Positions 25,726 to 35,247 of a DNA stretch of 64,000 nt are shown one piece after another. The stretch is taken from NCBI GenBank assembly GCA_022773025.1, contig JALEZF010000022.1:60327-124326 (forward strand). Direction: 5' to 3'. The stretch comes from Clostridium sp. (GTDB lineage Bacteria > Bacillota > Clostridia > Clostridiales > Clostridiaceae). The notes under the pieces are model-generated. The model did no database searches and was not told the DNA's origin. It saw nothing but the letters and a program-made list of their open reading frames with translations. Made by a program: the position numbers and the translations under genes. Within the stretch, counting starts at the first letter, position 1, and the number at the start of each line of letters is the position of its first letter.

Positions 25726-26556
25726 ATGAGTAGATATTACACCATTAGAGCTATAGTGAAAAAGGAACTCACACAATTCGTAAGGTATCCAACCTGGATA
25801 ATCCAAATGCTTATATGGCCTTTGATATTTCCGCTGGCATATGTACTTCCGGGACTAAGCATGGCAGGACCTGACGGAGGTGGATTTGAACAGTTCATGG
25901 ATATAGCAGGAACCGATAGTTTCATGGGCTTTGTTGTAATAGGAACTATGGTGTGGATGTGGTCAAATATGACCATGTGGAACTTTGGAACCTTAATTCG
26001 AGAAGAGCAGATGAGGGGGACTTTGGAGTCTAATTGGTTATGTCCTATAAGCCATGTGGATCTTCTCATAGGAGGAGCAATAGTATCCATACTAATGAAT
26101 CTTTTCACTGTTGTTGTCAGCATAGTGGAGTATAGACTTGTATATGGTGTTCATTTCACAGGAAATATATTTTCATGGATAGTGTGCTTTATAGTGTTGA
26201 TACCAGGTGTCTATGGATTTGGTTCTATATTTGCAAGTCTAGTTTTGTGGTTCAAGGAAACAGGAGCAGCAGTACAACTCATAAGAGGTTTTATAACCAT
26301 ATTTTGTGGAATATCATTTCCTATCATGGTGCTTCCAAACTCTCTTAGAATCATTTCTGACATCCTTCCTTTTACCTATGGAATAAACCTATCTAGAAAT
26401 GTGATGCTAAATGGCATATCTATTTTTTCTATCCAGGCATTAAAAGACATGATACCAGCTTTGGTTATAGGAATAATATTGCTTATAGCGGGAAGATTAT
26501 GTTTCCTAAAGGTGGAGAAGAAAGTAAAAAATGAAGGTTCTCTAGAAAGGTTTTAA
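25726..26556 (+). CDS. ABC-2 type permease
   Basis: A 276-residue membrane protein with six hydrophobic segments and the ABC-2 permease pattern LIREEQMRGTLESNWLCPIS. First of two related half-permeases in the operon, ten bases after the ATPase. Likely forms a heterodimer with the following permease; substrate unknown (lipid, peptide or antibiotic). Confidence 0.88.
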   Translation: MSRYYTIRAIVKKELTQFVRYPTWIIQMLIWPLIFPLAYVLPGLSMAGPDGGGFEQFMDIAGTDSFMGFVVIGTMVWMWSNMTMWNFGTLIREEQMRGTLESNWLCPISHVDLLIGGAIVSILMNLFTVVVSIVEYRLVYGVHFTGNIFSWIVCFIVLIPGVYGFGSIFASLVLWFKETGAAVQLIRGFITIFCGISFPIMVLPNSLRIISDILPFTYGINLSRNVMLNGISIFSIQALKDMIPALVIGIILLIAGRLCFLKVEKKVKNEGSLERF

Positions 26557-26569
26557 AGGAGGGAGAGAT

Positions 26570-27391
26570 ATGAGAGAAAATTTAATAGTCATAAGAGCTA
26601 GATTCATAAGGAGTATGAAGAATTATTTCAGATATCCACTGAATTTTGTGTTAAGCTTATTCGACCCAATCATATGGCTTGCCCCATATTACTTCATGGG
26701 TAAGGCCTTTGAACAGGGGGGAGAGGTTGCTGGATTCGCTAGCTACACAGGAAATTCGGATTATATGGGATTTATGATAGTTGGATATATAGTGACGGCT
26801 TACTTTTCAACAGCGCTATGGAGTACTGGCTTTACTTTGAAGAATGAGATGATGCAAGGAACGCTTGAATCAAACTGGAGTACACCGGCCAATAGAATGG
26901 CCTTGCTTTTAGGATCTGTAGCCTTTCAGTTTTGTGCAACGACCTTTGAGATGGCATTAACCCTCATAGTATGTCACTTCTTATTTGATTTTACCATAGG
27001 AGGAAATATACTTTTGATATTGTCATTCTTGATACTAGGAATAATAGCCTTAGTTGGACTTGGAATAGCAGTTTCCTCAGCAGTGCTTTTAGCTAAGGAG
27101 GCAAATGCCATAATAGATTTGTCAAATAGCTTTTTTCAAGGGTTATCAGGAGGTTTTTTTCCGGTAAAGGTTTTGCCAAAGGCATTTTTATTTCTAGCAA
27201 TGATACTTCCTTTGACATACTTGAATGATGGAATGAGAGCGATAATGATAGGACAGACACCTATAGTCAGTTTAAAAACAGAATTTATAATAATATTTAT
27301 CTCTATGTTTGTCTTCTATATAGGAGGAAGATATATATTTATGAGAGTAGAGAGGATATGTAGAAATAAGGGATTGCTAAGTGGGCACTAA
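26570..27391 (+). CDS. ABC-2 type permease
   Basis: A 273-residue paralogue of the previous permease with six hydrophobic segments. The pattern TLKNEMMQGTLESNWSTPAN aligns with the neighbour's LESNWLCP motif, and GGFFPVKVLP is the counterpart of GISFPIMVLP. AGGAGGGAG precedes the ATG by a normal distance. Last gene of the operon. Confidence 0.88.
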   Translation: MRENLIVIRARFIRSMKNYFRYPLNFVLSLFDPIIWLAPYYFMGKAFEQGGEVAGFASYTGNSDYMGFMIVGYIVTAYFSTALWSTGFTLKNEMMQGTLESNWSTPANRMALLLGSVAFQFCATTFEMALTLIVCHFLFDFTIGGNILLILSFLILGIIALVGLGIAVSSAVLLAKEANAIIDLSNSFFQGLSGGFFPVKVLPKAFLFLAMILPLTYLNDGMRAIMIGQTPIVSLKTEFIIIFISMFVFYIGGRYIFMRVERICRNKGLLSGH

Positions 27392-27450
27392 TTAAATTCA
27401 CATTGTATCTCTAAAGATTATATAATATAATAATATTTGGATTACAGAAT

Positions 27451-27488
27451 AATCCTTTCTATAGTCTTATAGAAAGGATTAATATTTT
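27451..27488 (+). terminator. Terminator after the ABC-2 operon
   Basis: AATCCTTTCTATA / TATAGAAAGGATT, a perfect 13-bp stem with loop GTCT. The tail AATATTTT is imperfect. Confidence 0.7.
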
Positions 27489-27506
27489 AAAAGCGAGGTA
27501 ATATTT

Positions 27507-28853
27507 ATGGGTAGAATGTTTGGAACCGATGGAGTAAGAGGCATTGCAAATACAGAACTTACAGCTCAAATGGCTTATGATTTAGGAAGGGCTGGCGCAT
27601 ATGTCTTAACAGAAGGAACTCATAAGCCTAAGATTCTTGTTGCAAAAGATACAAGAATATCAGGAGATATGTTAGAGTCAGCTTTAGTTTCGGGAATACT
27701 TTCAGTTGGAGCTGAGGCGGTATGTTTAGGAGTTGTACCAACACCTGCAGTTGCATATTTGACAAGAGCTTATGGAGCAGATGCTGGAGTTATGATATCA
27801 GCTTCTCACAATCCAGTAGAATATAATGGAATAAAGTTTTTTGATAATAAAGGATACAAACTATCAGATGAATTAGAAGATAACATACAACAAGTTATAG
27901 AAAATGGATGCAAAGAAGTTCCATGTCCAGTTGGTGGAAGTCTAGGAAGAAAGAAGAGAGAAGATTCAGCATTAGAAGACTATATAGAACACTCTAAGTC
28001 TACAATAGATGTTGATCTTTCAGGAATGAAAATAGCATTAGATTGTGCAAATGGATCATCATACTATGCAGCGGTTGAAACTTTCAGAGATCTTGGAGCA
28101 GAGGTTGTTGTAATAAACAATGACCCAGATGGAATAAATATAAATAAGAGCTGTGGCTCAACTCATCCAGAAGAGCTTATGGACTACGTTGTTAGAAAAG
28201 AATGTGACTTAGGATTAGCTTTTGATGGAGATGCTGACAGATGTTTAGCTGTTGATGAAAAAGGAAAGCTTATAGATGGAGACTTCATCATGGCTATATG
28301 TGCTAAAGAGATGAAGAAACAAGGTAGATTAAAGGATGATGTTTTAGTTGTCACTGTAATGAGCAACCTTGGACTTGATATAGCAGCAAAAAAAGAAGGA
28401 ATCAAAACTGTAAAAACTAAAGTTGGAGACAGATACGTTCTGGAAGAGATGGTGAAGGAAGGCTATAAGTTAGGCGGAGAGCAATCAGGCCACGTTATAT
28501 TCCTTGACTACAACACTACTGGAGACGGAATGGTTACAGGTCTTCAATTAGCATCAGTTGTAAAGAAGAGTGGAAAGACTTTATCTGAGCTAGCATCTAT
28601 CATGAAGGAACTTCCTCAAGTTTTAGTCAATGCAAAGGTACCAAATGATAAGAAGAACATCCATGAAGTAGATGAAGAAATAAAGGCTGAAATAGCAAAT
28701 ATGGAAGAGGCACTTCACGGAGTTGGAAGAGTTCTTATAAGACCATCAGGTACAGAGCCATTAGTTAGAGTAATGCTTGAAGGAGAAGATCAAGCTGAAA
28801 TAGATATTATGGCACACAAACTAGCAAAGATGATAGAAGAAAAAGTTAAGTAA
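27507..28853 (+). CDS. glmM: Phosphoglucosamine mutase
   Basis: A 448-residue phosphoglucosamine mutase that interconverts glucosamine 6- and 1-phosphate for UDP-GlcNAc synthesis. The start FGTDGVRG is diagnostic, the phosphoserine loop ISASHNP places the catalytic serine at S100, the metal-binding motif is DGDADR, and RPSGTEP is the phosphate site near the C-terminus. Unlike many Firmicutes, it is not in the cdaA-cdaR operon. glmS lies downstream as a separate unit. Confidence 0.97.
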   Translation: MGRMFGTDGVRGIANTELTAQMAYDLGRAGAYVLTEGTHKPKILVAKDTRISGDMLESALVSGILSVGAEAVCLGVVPTPAVAYLTRAYGADAGVMISASHNPVEYNGIKFFDNKGYKLSDELEDNIQQVIENGCKEVPCPVGGSLGRKKREDSALEDYIEHSKSTIDVDLSGMKIALDCANGSSYYAAVETFRDLGAEVVVINNDPDGININKSCGSTHPEELMDYVVRKECDLGLAFDGDADRCLAVDEKGKLIDGDFIMAICAKEMKKQGRLKDDVLVVTVMSNLGLDIAAKKEGIKTVKTKVGDRYVLEEMVKEGYKLGGEQSGHVIFLDYNTTGDGMVTGLQLASVVKKSGKTLSELASIMKELPQVLVNAKVPNDKKNIHEVDEEIKAEIANMEEALHGVGRVLIRPSGTEPLVRVMLEGEDQAEIDIMAHKLAKMIEEKVK

Positions 28854-28861
28854 TTTATATG

Positions 28862-28908
28862 ATAGAGCCCTTGAAGTTAATGAATTTATCTTTAAGAGCT
28901 CTATTTAT
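28862..28908 (+). terminator. Terminator after glmM
   Basis: ATAGAGCCCTTGAAG pairs with CTTTAAGAGCTCTAT through a few wobbles, followed by TTATTTT. Confidence 0.65.
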
Positions 28909-28945
28909 TTTCATATTACGAAAAAATTAATTTTTTAATTTGCTA

Positions 28946-28974
28946 TTGATTTAAAACAGGTGTTTTGATATTAT
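28946..28974 (+). promoter_or_regulatory. Promoter of glmS
   Basis: TTGATT (28946-28951), 17-base spacer, TATTAT (28969-28974) with TGA before it (extended -10). This yields a leader of about 480 bases holding the ribozyme. Confidence 0.65.
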
Positions 28975-29093
28975 GTACAAGAAGAGTATTCAAAATAGTT
29001 ATATTTATGAGTAACTTCTGGTAGAAAAGAGAATATAATATATTATCTCAGCTTAGGGATTAAGAAGGTTTATCTTAGGCAGAGAATTGATTA

Positions 29094-29292
29094 AGCGCCA
29101 GAACTTAAATAGCATACACGCCCTGTGTATATCCATATCTCAAGTGGAAGTTTAAGTTGACGAGGATGGGGAGTATCGAAGACTTCGGCGGATGCCCCAC
29201 GGTAAAACACTACCGATAGCCATTGATAAAACCAAGGAGTGATTCTTGGAACAAATTCAATGTGGTGATTAAAGCCTTCCTTTAAGATTTTC
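29094..29292 (+). promoter_or_regulatory. glmS ribozyme (glucosamine-6-phosphate riboswitch)
   Basis: The conserved core is present: AGCGCCAGAAC at the cleavage site (cut expected between A94 and G95 of position 29094/29095), GACGAGGATGGGGAGTATCG, TTCGGCGGATGCCCCACGG, and the long 3' helices with AACCAAGGAG and TTCTTGG. On binding glucosamine-6-phosphate it cleaves its own message and lowers GlmS. No protein should be called on the reverse strand here. The 170 bases between it and the glmS start hold the ribosome site AGAGAGGAAG only. Confidence 0.95.
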
Positions 29293-29465
29293 AATTTAGT
29301 ATTTTTTAAAATTAAAGAATGATTTACCGGGTATTTTTATGCAAATTTATAATGTATGCATAGGTTTATTAATTGCGGCCAAAAATAGTAAAAATGTTTG
29401 GTTTTACTTTGTTATTCACAAATTTAAATAAATTTAAATAAAACCCATAGAGAGGAAGATTAATT

Positions 29466-31292
29466 ATGTGTGGAATAGTAGGATATTTAGGAAAAAAAGA
29501 GGCATCGCCAATACTTATAAAGGGATTATCAACTCTAGAGTACAGAGGATATGACTCAGCAGGAGTTGCAATAATGGATGGAGGACATATCGATGTTCAG
29601 AAATGCAAAGGAAGACTTGCAAATCTAGAGGAAAAGCTTAACGAGAATCCTATAAAGGGACATATAGGCATAGGTCATACAAGATGGGCAACTCATGGAG
29701 AGCCTTCAGATGTAAATTCTCATCCTCATAACAGCTTAGATGGAAAGGTAAGTGTTGTTCACAACGGAATCATAGAAAATTACCTAAAGATTAGAGAGTG
29801 GCTTCAAAGCAAGGGCTACAAGTTTTTATCAGATACAGATACAGAAGTTATACCAAATCTTGTAGAGTATTACTATGAAGGAGACCTTTTAGATGCTGTA
29901 ATGAAAGCAACAGCAAAGATGGAAGGTAGCTATGCTATAGGAGTTATGTGCAACGATGAGCCAGACAAGATAGTTGCAGTAAGAAAGGATAGTCCCCTTA
30001 TAGTTGGACTAGGACAAGAAGAATACTTCATAGCTTCAGATATACCAGCAGTGCTTCCTTACACAAGAGATATATATCTTCTAAACGATAAGGAATTTAT
30101 CGTAATGGAGAAGGACGGTATATCAATGTACAATGAGTACAAGGAAGAAATCAAAAAAGAAATATACCATGTAACTTGGAATGCTGATGCAGCAGAAAAG
30201 GGTGGATTTGAGGATTTCACATTAAAGGAAATCCACGAACAGCCAAAAGCAGTGAGAGATACTTTGGCAGGAAGAATTGTACCATGTAAGGAAATATCTT
30301 TAGATAAGATAAGCTTAACAAAGAAAGATTTAGATAATGTAAGTAAGATTTATATAGTTGCTTGCGGAACAGCATACCATGCAGGTCTTGTTGGAAAGTA
30401 TACAATTGAAAAATTAGCGAGAATACCAGTTGAGGTTGATATAGCCTCAGAATTCAGATATAGAGATCCAATCATAGATGATAGAACATTAATAGTAGTT
30501 ATAAGCCAATCAGGAGAAACAGCAGATACATTAGCAGTTTTAAGAGATGGAAAGAAGAAGGGTGCGAGAGTTCTTGCAATAACAAATGTTGTTGGAAGCT
30601 CAGTATCTAGAGAAGCAGACGATGTATTCTATACTTTAGCTGGACCGGAGATAGGGGTTGCATCTACTAAAGCGTACTTAACTCAGCTTATAGCTATGTA
30701 CACTATGTCACTTCATATGGCAGTTCTTAGAGGAACTATTTCTGATGAAGAGGTAGAAAAAATAAAGGCAGAGCTTATAGCTTTACCAGATAAGATAAAT
30801 GAAATACTAGATCAAAAGGAAGAAATTCAAAGATTCGCAGCTAAGCACTACATGGAAAAAGACTTATTCTTCTTAGGAAGAGGACTAGACTACGCTGTAT
30901 CTTTAGAAGCATCGCTAAAGCTTAAGGAACTTAGTTATATTCACTCTGAAGCTTACGCTGGAGGAGAGTTAAAGCACGGTCCTATAGCACTAATTGAAAA
31001 AGGAACTGTTGTAATAACTACATTAACTCAAGAAGATTTAATGGATAAGATGGTGAGCAATGTTAGAGAAGTTGTAACTAGAGGAGCTCACGTTCTTGCA
31101 GTAACTTATGAAGATAATAAGGACCTTGAAAAAGTTATGGATGCCGTTATATACATCCCAAGAACTATAGATATATTAGCACCAGTTTTATCTATAGTAC
31201 CACTTCAGCTTTTAGCTTATTATGTAGCAGTACAAAAAGGCTGTGATGTAGATAAGCCAAGAAACTTAGCAAAATCAGTTACAGTTGAATAA
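29466..31292 (+). CDS. glmS: Glutamine--fructose-6-phosphate aminotransferase
   Basis: A 608-residue enzyme that makes glucosamine 6-phosphate from fructose 6-phosphate and glutamine. CGIVGYLG places the catalytic cysteine directly after Met1, the N-terminal 220 residues are the glutaminase domain, and two SIS sugar-isomerase domains follow (ISQSGETADT). The end KSVTVE is universal in the family. It is regulated by the ribozyme and feeds GlmM. Confidence 0.98.
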   Translation: MCGIVGYLGKKEASPILIKGLSTLEYRGYDSAGVAIMDGGHIDVQKCKGRLANLEEKLNENPIKGHIGIGHTRWATHGEPSDVNSHPHNSLDGKVSVVHNGIIENYLKIREWLQSKGYKFLSDTDTEVIPNLVEYYYEGDLLDAVMKATAKMEGSYAIGVMCNDEPDKIVAVRKDSPLIVGLGQEEYFIASDIPAVLPYTRDIYLLNDKEFIVMEKDGISMYNEYKEEIKKEIYHVTWNADAAEKGGFEDFTLKEIHEQPKAVRDTLAGRIVPCKEISLDKISLTKKDLDNVSKIYIVACGTAYHAGLVGKYTIEKLARIPVEVDIASEFRYRDPIIDDRTLIVVISQSGETADTLAVLRDGKKKGARVLAITNVVGSSVSREADDVFYTLAGPEIGVASTKAYLTQLIAMYTMSLHMAVLRGTISDEEVEKIKAELIALPDKINEILDQKEEIQRFAAKHYMEKDLFFLGRGLDYAVSLEASLKLKELSYIHSEAYAGGELKHGPIALIEKGTVVITTLTQEDLMDKMVSNVREVVTRGAHVLAVTYEDNKDLEKVMDAVIYIPRTIDILAPVLSIVPLQLLAYYVAVQKGCDVDKPRNLAKSVTVE

Positions 31293-31353
31293 TATCATAG
31301 ATAACCTTCATATATAGAATAAAGAGGAATATAAAAATAGGGGTGATTACTTT

Positions 31354-31512
31354 ATGAATGAAAAGCTATTGAGGCTATTAGAAGAATACAAAGAAACTCA
31401 AAAATGCTTAGAGATGGGCATGACCATAGTTGATAAGAAAGATTACGCCAAAGGAAAACTCGAAATAGTAAACATGATGATTCATGATATAGAAAAAGTA
31501 TTAGCAGAATAA
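31354..31512 (+). CDS. 52-residue conserved-looking small protein
   Basis: A small open frame reading MNEKLLRLLEEYKETQKCLE to KVLAE, preceded by AGGGGTG at a good distance. Composition is a charged helix pair with one cysteine and no hydrophobic segment. It lies 61 bases after glmS and ends before a strong terminator, so it is probably transcribed with glmS. I do not recognise it. Confidence 0.6.
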   Translation: MNEKLLRLLEEYKETQKCLEMGMTIVDKKDYAKGKLEIVNMMIHDIEKVLAE

Positions 31513-31549
31513 AAAATAAATCAGATAATACACAAGAAATACGTACTTG

Positions 31550-31595
31550 TCCACAGTTAAAGCTTACAGGAGGCTTTGGCTGTGGATTTTTTTAA
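31550..31595 (+). terminator. Terminator of the glmS transcript
   Basis: TCCACAG...AAAGC pairs with GCTTT...CTGTGGA, followed by TTTTTTT. Confidence 0.9.
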
Positions 31596-31658
31596 TTATT
31601 TTAAAATAGCTTTGATTACGGATTTTTTTATTTAAGCAAAGTATATAATTATATCACA

Positions 31659-31922
31659 ATGTTATGTTTTAATATATATTATAATGATGTTGAATCTATA
31701 AATGTAGATATTGATTCTGTAATGATGAGGGATAAGGAGATTATTTCCCATGTGCATCTTCAGGCAAGAAAGGGCGATGTCATTGGAATTATAGGGGGTT
31801 CTGGTTCGGGAAAATCTACTATAATGAAATATATACTAAAGTTTCGTGAAGTGAGTAGGATTTTGATAAATGATATAGATATTAAAAATATAGAAAATAA
31901 GTCCCTTAGAAATCAAATTTAG
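31659..31922 (+). pseudogene. Fragment of an ABC transporter ATPase
   Basis: An 87-residue frame covers only the N-terminal third of an ABC ATPase domain. Walker A (GGSGSGKST) and the following DIDIKNIENKSLRNQI are recognisable, then a stop falls where the Q-loop should begin. The signature motif, Walker B and switch are missing, and no membrane domain precedes it. The first residues look degenerate. It is most like the ATPase half of an exporter with fused membrane domain. No ribosome site is obvious. Likely a relic. Confidence 0.7.
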
Positions 31923-32381
31923 AATAAAATGATTATATGATAAAAAATTATTGTTATTATAGATAAATTTTCAAATAATAATAATTTTTTGCTTAAATCA
32001 TAAAATGTAAAATAAAAAACTTTAATTTTATCGTACATACATAATGTTACAATAAAATACAAAAAGCTACTTGAAGGATAATGGTCTAAAAAATTCATTT
32101 TATAGATTTGTTGAATAAATCTGTTATATTAAGAACGTGAAAAAAACATGGCTAAATCCTTTAAATTAAAGGGATTATCGAAAAATGAATAAAAAAATAC
32201 ATAAAAAAATATCTATTCAAACTAAGGAAATAAATATATCATATTATAATAATAACTGAATGAAAAAAGTCATAAAAGTCGAATAATACAATTTTAAATA
32301 GAATTTATTTTCATAAAGCTACAAAAAAACACCTAAAATTTGTGGGAAAATAAGAATGTTAAAAGTATTTTAAAAAATGAA

Positions 32382-32411
32382 TTTACAAAAATCATATATC
32401 CCTCTTATAAT
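32382..32411 (+). promoter_or_regulatory. Promoter of the opp operon
   Basis: TTTACA (32382-32387), 18-base spacer, TATAAT (32406-32411); transcription should start near 32418. The spacer 31923-32381 is extremely AT-rich. It contains one small hairpin (AATCC...GGATT, about 32155-32176) and nothing else I can name. Confidence 0.6.
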
Positions 32412-32489
32412 ATATTCAATAGTTATTAATAAATTTAATAAAACATTATTAGATTGTTAAAGTTATTGAAAAAGAAGGGGGTATACACA

Positions 32490-34214
32490 ATGAAAGTTAA
32501 AAAATTGTTAGCTACATTGTTAGCAGCAACTGTTTTAACAACTAGCTTAGTTACATTAGTTGGTTGTGGCAGTGACAAAGGACAAGGAAGTGGAACATCA
32601 GCATCAGCTGAAAAGGATTCAAAGCAGGAATTAAACTTAATTCTATTAAATCCTCTAACCCTGGATCCAAATGACGCTAGAAATGCTAGTGAATTCCAGA
32701 TTATCACTCAAGTTCAAGAAGGTCTAGTAAGAGTTTTCACTGATGAAAATGGAAATGAAAAGATTGAACCAGCAGGTGCAGAAAGCTGGAAAGTTTCAGA
32801 AGATGGAATAACTTGGACATTTAAGTTAAGAGATCACAAATGGTCTGATGGAAAACCTGTTACAGCACAACATTATGTTGATTCTGTAATAAGATTATTA
32901 GACCCTGAAAAAGCATTCTCATACGCATTCTTTGCTTATGATATAAAAAATGCTGAAAAATATTACAACAGAGAAGTTAAAGCAGAAGACGTTGGAGTTA
33001 AGGCTTTAGATGATAAGACATTAGAAATTACTTTAGCAAAAGCTGCTCCTCAATTCGAGAAGAAGATAGGATTTGTTTGCTTATTCCCAATTAGACTTGA
33101 TGTTATCGAGGCTGGTGGAGAAACTTGGGCAACTGATTATACTAAACAGGTTTATAATGGACCATTCATAATAAAAGAGTGGGTAAAAGATAACAGCATG
33201 ACTTTAGAAAAGAATCCAAATTATTGGGATGCTGCAAATGTTTCTTTAGAAAAAGTTAACATGCAAGTAGTTGAAGAAGTTTCAACTCAAGCTCAATTAT
33301 TTGAATCAAAGCAAATCGACGTAATAGAAGGAAATCAAGACTATACTCAAAAATGGGTTGATATGGCTAAGGATGGAAAGTTCCAATACTTCCAAGGAAA
33401 ATACCCAAGCATGAGTTTTATAGGATTCAATCATAAGAGTGGCGGTCCTTCAGGATTAATGAACAATGCAAAAATCAAACAAGCTTTATCTCTAGCAATA
33501 GATAGAGAAGAGTTCGTTGATACTCTATATGGAAGACACTATCCAGCATACAGCTTAATACCTTATGGTGTTCAAATCGGAGATGATGAGTTTAGATCAA
33601 AGCATGAAGAGCCTTTAAAGAAAGTTTATGAAGAATACAAAGGAAACAATGAAAAGCTTCAAGAGTTATTCAAAGAAGGTTTAAAAGAGCTTAATAAGGA
33701 TACTGATTTAAGTAAGATATCTTTAACTTATATAACAACTGGTTCAAGCGCATTACAAAAATCAATTCAAGAATACTTACAACAAACATGGCAAAACAAG
33801 CTTGGAATCAAGATAGACATGCAAGTGTTTGGAGATTCTAAAGTTTATGCAGCAGCTAGAAATGAAAATAAGTATGACATACTTTCAAATGGATGGCATG
33901 GAGATTACAATGACCCAATGACATTCACTGATTTATGGATAAGCAATAGTGGTTTCTCTAAATTCTTCGGATGGTATTCAAGCAAAGCTTATGATGAAAT
34001 ATTCGCTAAGCTAGATGGAGAAGCAGATATAGCTAAGAGATCAGAATTATATGCTCAGCTTGAAGAACAATTAGTTGTTAAAGATGCAGGTATTGCACCA
34101 TATATGCATTTAGATTCAAGAGATTTTGCTCAAAACTATGTTAAGAACGTAAGCTTCCCAGCATTTGGACCTCGTTACGAATTTAGTAGAGCATACACTG
34201 CAGGCAGAGAATAG
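32490..34214 (+). CDS. oppA: Peptide ABC transporter substrate-binding lipoprotein
   Basis: A 574-residue secreted lipoprotein. Signal peptide with lipobox LVGC near residue 27, then a serine/glycine/lysine linker and the SBP_bac_5 domain (LNPLTLDPNDARNASEFQ; KLRDHKWSDGKPVTAQHYV). These features match OppA/DppA peptide-binding proteins. ATG 32490 follows AAGGGGG; the upstream in-frame ATG is without a site. It is the first gene of a complete peptide importer. Confidence 0.92.
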   Translation: MKVKKLLATLLAATVLTTSLVTLVGCGSDKGQGSGTSASAEKDSKQELNLILLNPLTLDPNDARNASEFQIITQVQEGLVRVFTDENGNEKIEPAGAESWKVSEDGITWTFKLRDHKWSDGKPVTAQHYVDSVIRLLDPEKAFSYAFFAYDIKNAEKYYNREVKAEDVGVKALDDKTLEITLAKAAPQFEKKIGFVCLFPIRLDVIEAGGETWATDYTKQVYNGPFIIKEWVKDNSMTLEKNPNYWDAANVSLEKVNMQVVEEVSTQAQLFESKQIDVIEGNQDYTQKWVDMAKDGKFQYFQGKYPSMSFIGFNHKSGGPSGLMNNAKIKQALSLAIDREEFVDTLYGRHYPAYSLIPYGVQIGDDEFRSKHEEPLKKVYEEYKGNNEKLQELFKEGLKELNKDTDLSKISLTYITTGSSALQKSIQEYLQQTWQNKLGIKIDMQVFGDSKVYAAARNENKYDILSNGWHGDYNDPMTFTDLWISNSGFSKFFGWYSSKAYDEIFAKLDGEADIAKRSELYAQLEEQLVVKDAGIAPYMHLDSRDFAQNYVKNVSFPAFGPRYEFSRAYTAGRE

Positions 34215-34221
34215 TTTATTT

Positions 34222-34254
34222 ACATATGTACACCAAGTTTTGGTGTACATATGT
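34222..34254 (+). promoter_or_regulatory. Intercistronic hairpin between oppA and oppB
   Basis: A perfect 15-bp stem ACATATGTACACCAA with a three-base loop, followed by TTAATATT rather than a T run. It probably protects the oppA message or partly stops transcription so that more binding protein than permease is made. Confidence 0.75.
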
Positions 34255-34279
34255 TTAATATTATAAAGGGGAGAAAAGC

Positions 34280-35236
34280 ATGACAAAATATGTTATAAGA
34301 AGATTTTTTGAAATGATTTTTACATTATTCATAATTGCTACGGCAACATTCTTTCTCTTAGCTGCAGTTCCAGGAGATCCGCTTACTGAAAGAGCAGAAA
34401 AGTTACCTCCACAGATAAGAGAGAATTTGTACAAGAAATATGGATTAGATAAACCAGTCATGGAAAGATATGTGATAACAATGAATGGACTTACTAAAGG
34501 TGACTTTGGTGAATCCATACTTTATCCAGGTCAAACAGTTCAAAGCATAATAAAAGAGAAGCTACCAGCTTCTGCAAGACTTGGAATACAACAAATGACA
34601 TTGGGAATAACTGTTGGACTTTTACTCGGAATAGTGGCAGCGATGAAGAAAGGAACTTGGATAGACTATACCATAGTTACAGTATCCATACTCCTCATTT
34701 CCATACCGCATCTGATCTTTGGACTAGGGCTTCAAAAGATTTTTGCAGGACAGCTTCACTGGTTCCCAGTAATAGGATGGCCTAAAGGAGATGCATTATG
34801 GTTTGGAGGATGGAAATATACCATACTTCCGACACTTACAGGATGTTTTGCTTATGTAGCATCATATGCTAGACTGCTAAAGACATCTATGCTTGATGTA
34901 ATAAATCAAGATTATATATTAACAGCAAAATCTAAGGGATTATCTAAAAAAGCTATAATATTTAAGCATGTTCTTAGAAATTCATTTATTCCTGTTATGA
35001 CAAATCTTCCTATGAGCGTAGCTATGTGTATAACTGGATCATTCTTCATAGAAAGAATTTTCTCAATTCCTGGAATAGGAATGTATTTTGTTAATGCTGT
35101 AAATGGAAGAGATCTTCCTATAATAATGGGACAAACAGTTATCATAGCAGCAATGTACATAGTTATAGTGTTTGTTACAGACTTATTATATACAGTAGTT
35201 GACCCAAGAATAAGAGTACATGGCGGAAAGAAATAG
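34280..35236 (+). CDS. oppB: Peptide ABC transporter permease
   Basis: A 318-residue inner-membrane permease with six hydrophobic segments. The N-terminal MTKYVIRRFFEMIFTLF and the EAA-type loop LTAKSKGLSKKAIIFKHVLR are typical of OppB/DppB. AAGGGGAG precedes the ATG. It pairs with OppC to form the membrane channel. Confidence 0.93.
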   Translation: MTKYVIRRFFEMIFTLFIIATATFFLLAAVPGDPLTERAEKLPPQIRENLYKKYGLDKPVMERYVITMNGLTKGDFGESILYPGQTVQSIIKEKLPASARLGIQQMTLGITVGLLLGIVAAMKKGTWIDYTIVTVSILLISIPHLIFGLGLQKIFAGQLHWFPVIGWPKGDALWFGGWKYTILPTLTGCFAYVASYARLLKTSMLDVINQDYILTAKSKGLSKKAIIFKHVLRNSFIPVMTNLPMSVAMCITGSFFIERIFSIPGIGMYFVNAVNGRDLPIIMGQTVIIAAMYIVIVFVTDLLYTVVDPRIRVHGGKK

Positions 35237-35247
35237 GGGGTAGAACT

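Noticed and set aside
29091-29294. Reverse-strand open frame of 67 codons
   Set aside because: It lies exactly over the glmS ribozyme; the conserved RNA core explains the sequence.
31923-32381. CodY box ahead of the opp operon
   Set aside because: Several AT-rich words resemble parts of AATTTTCWGAAAATT, but none matches closely enough in this very AT-rich spacer.
34222-34254. Strong hairpin between oppA and oppB as a full terminator
   Set aside because: No T run follows and the remaining opp genes are in register downstream, so at most partial.
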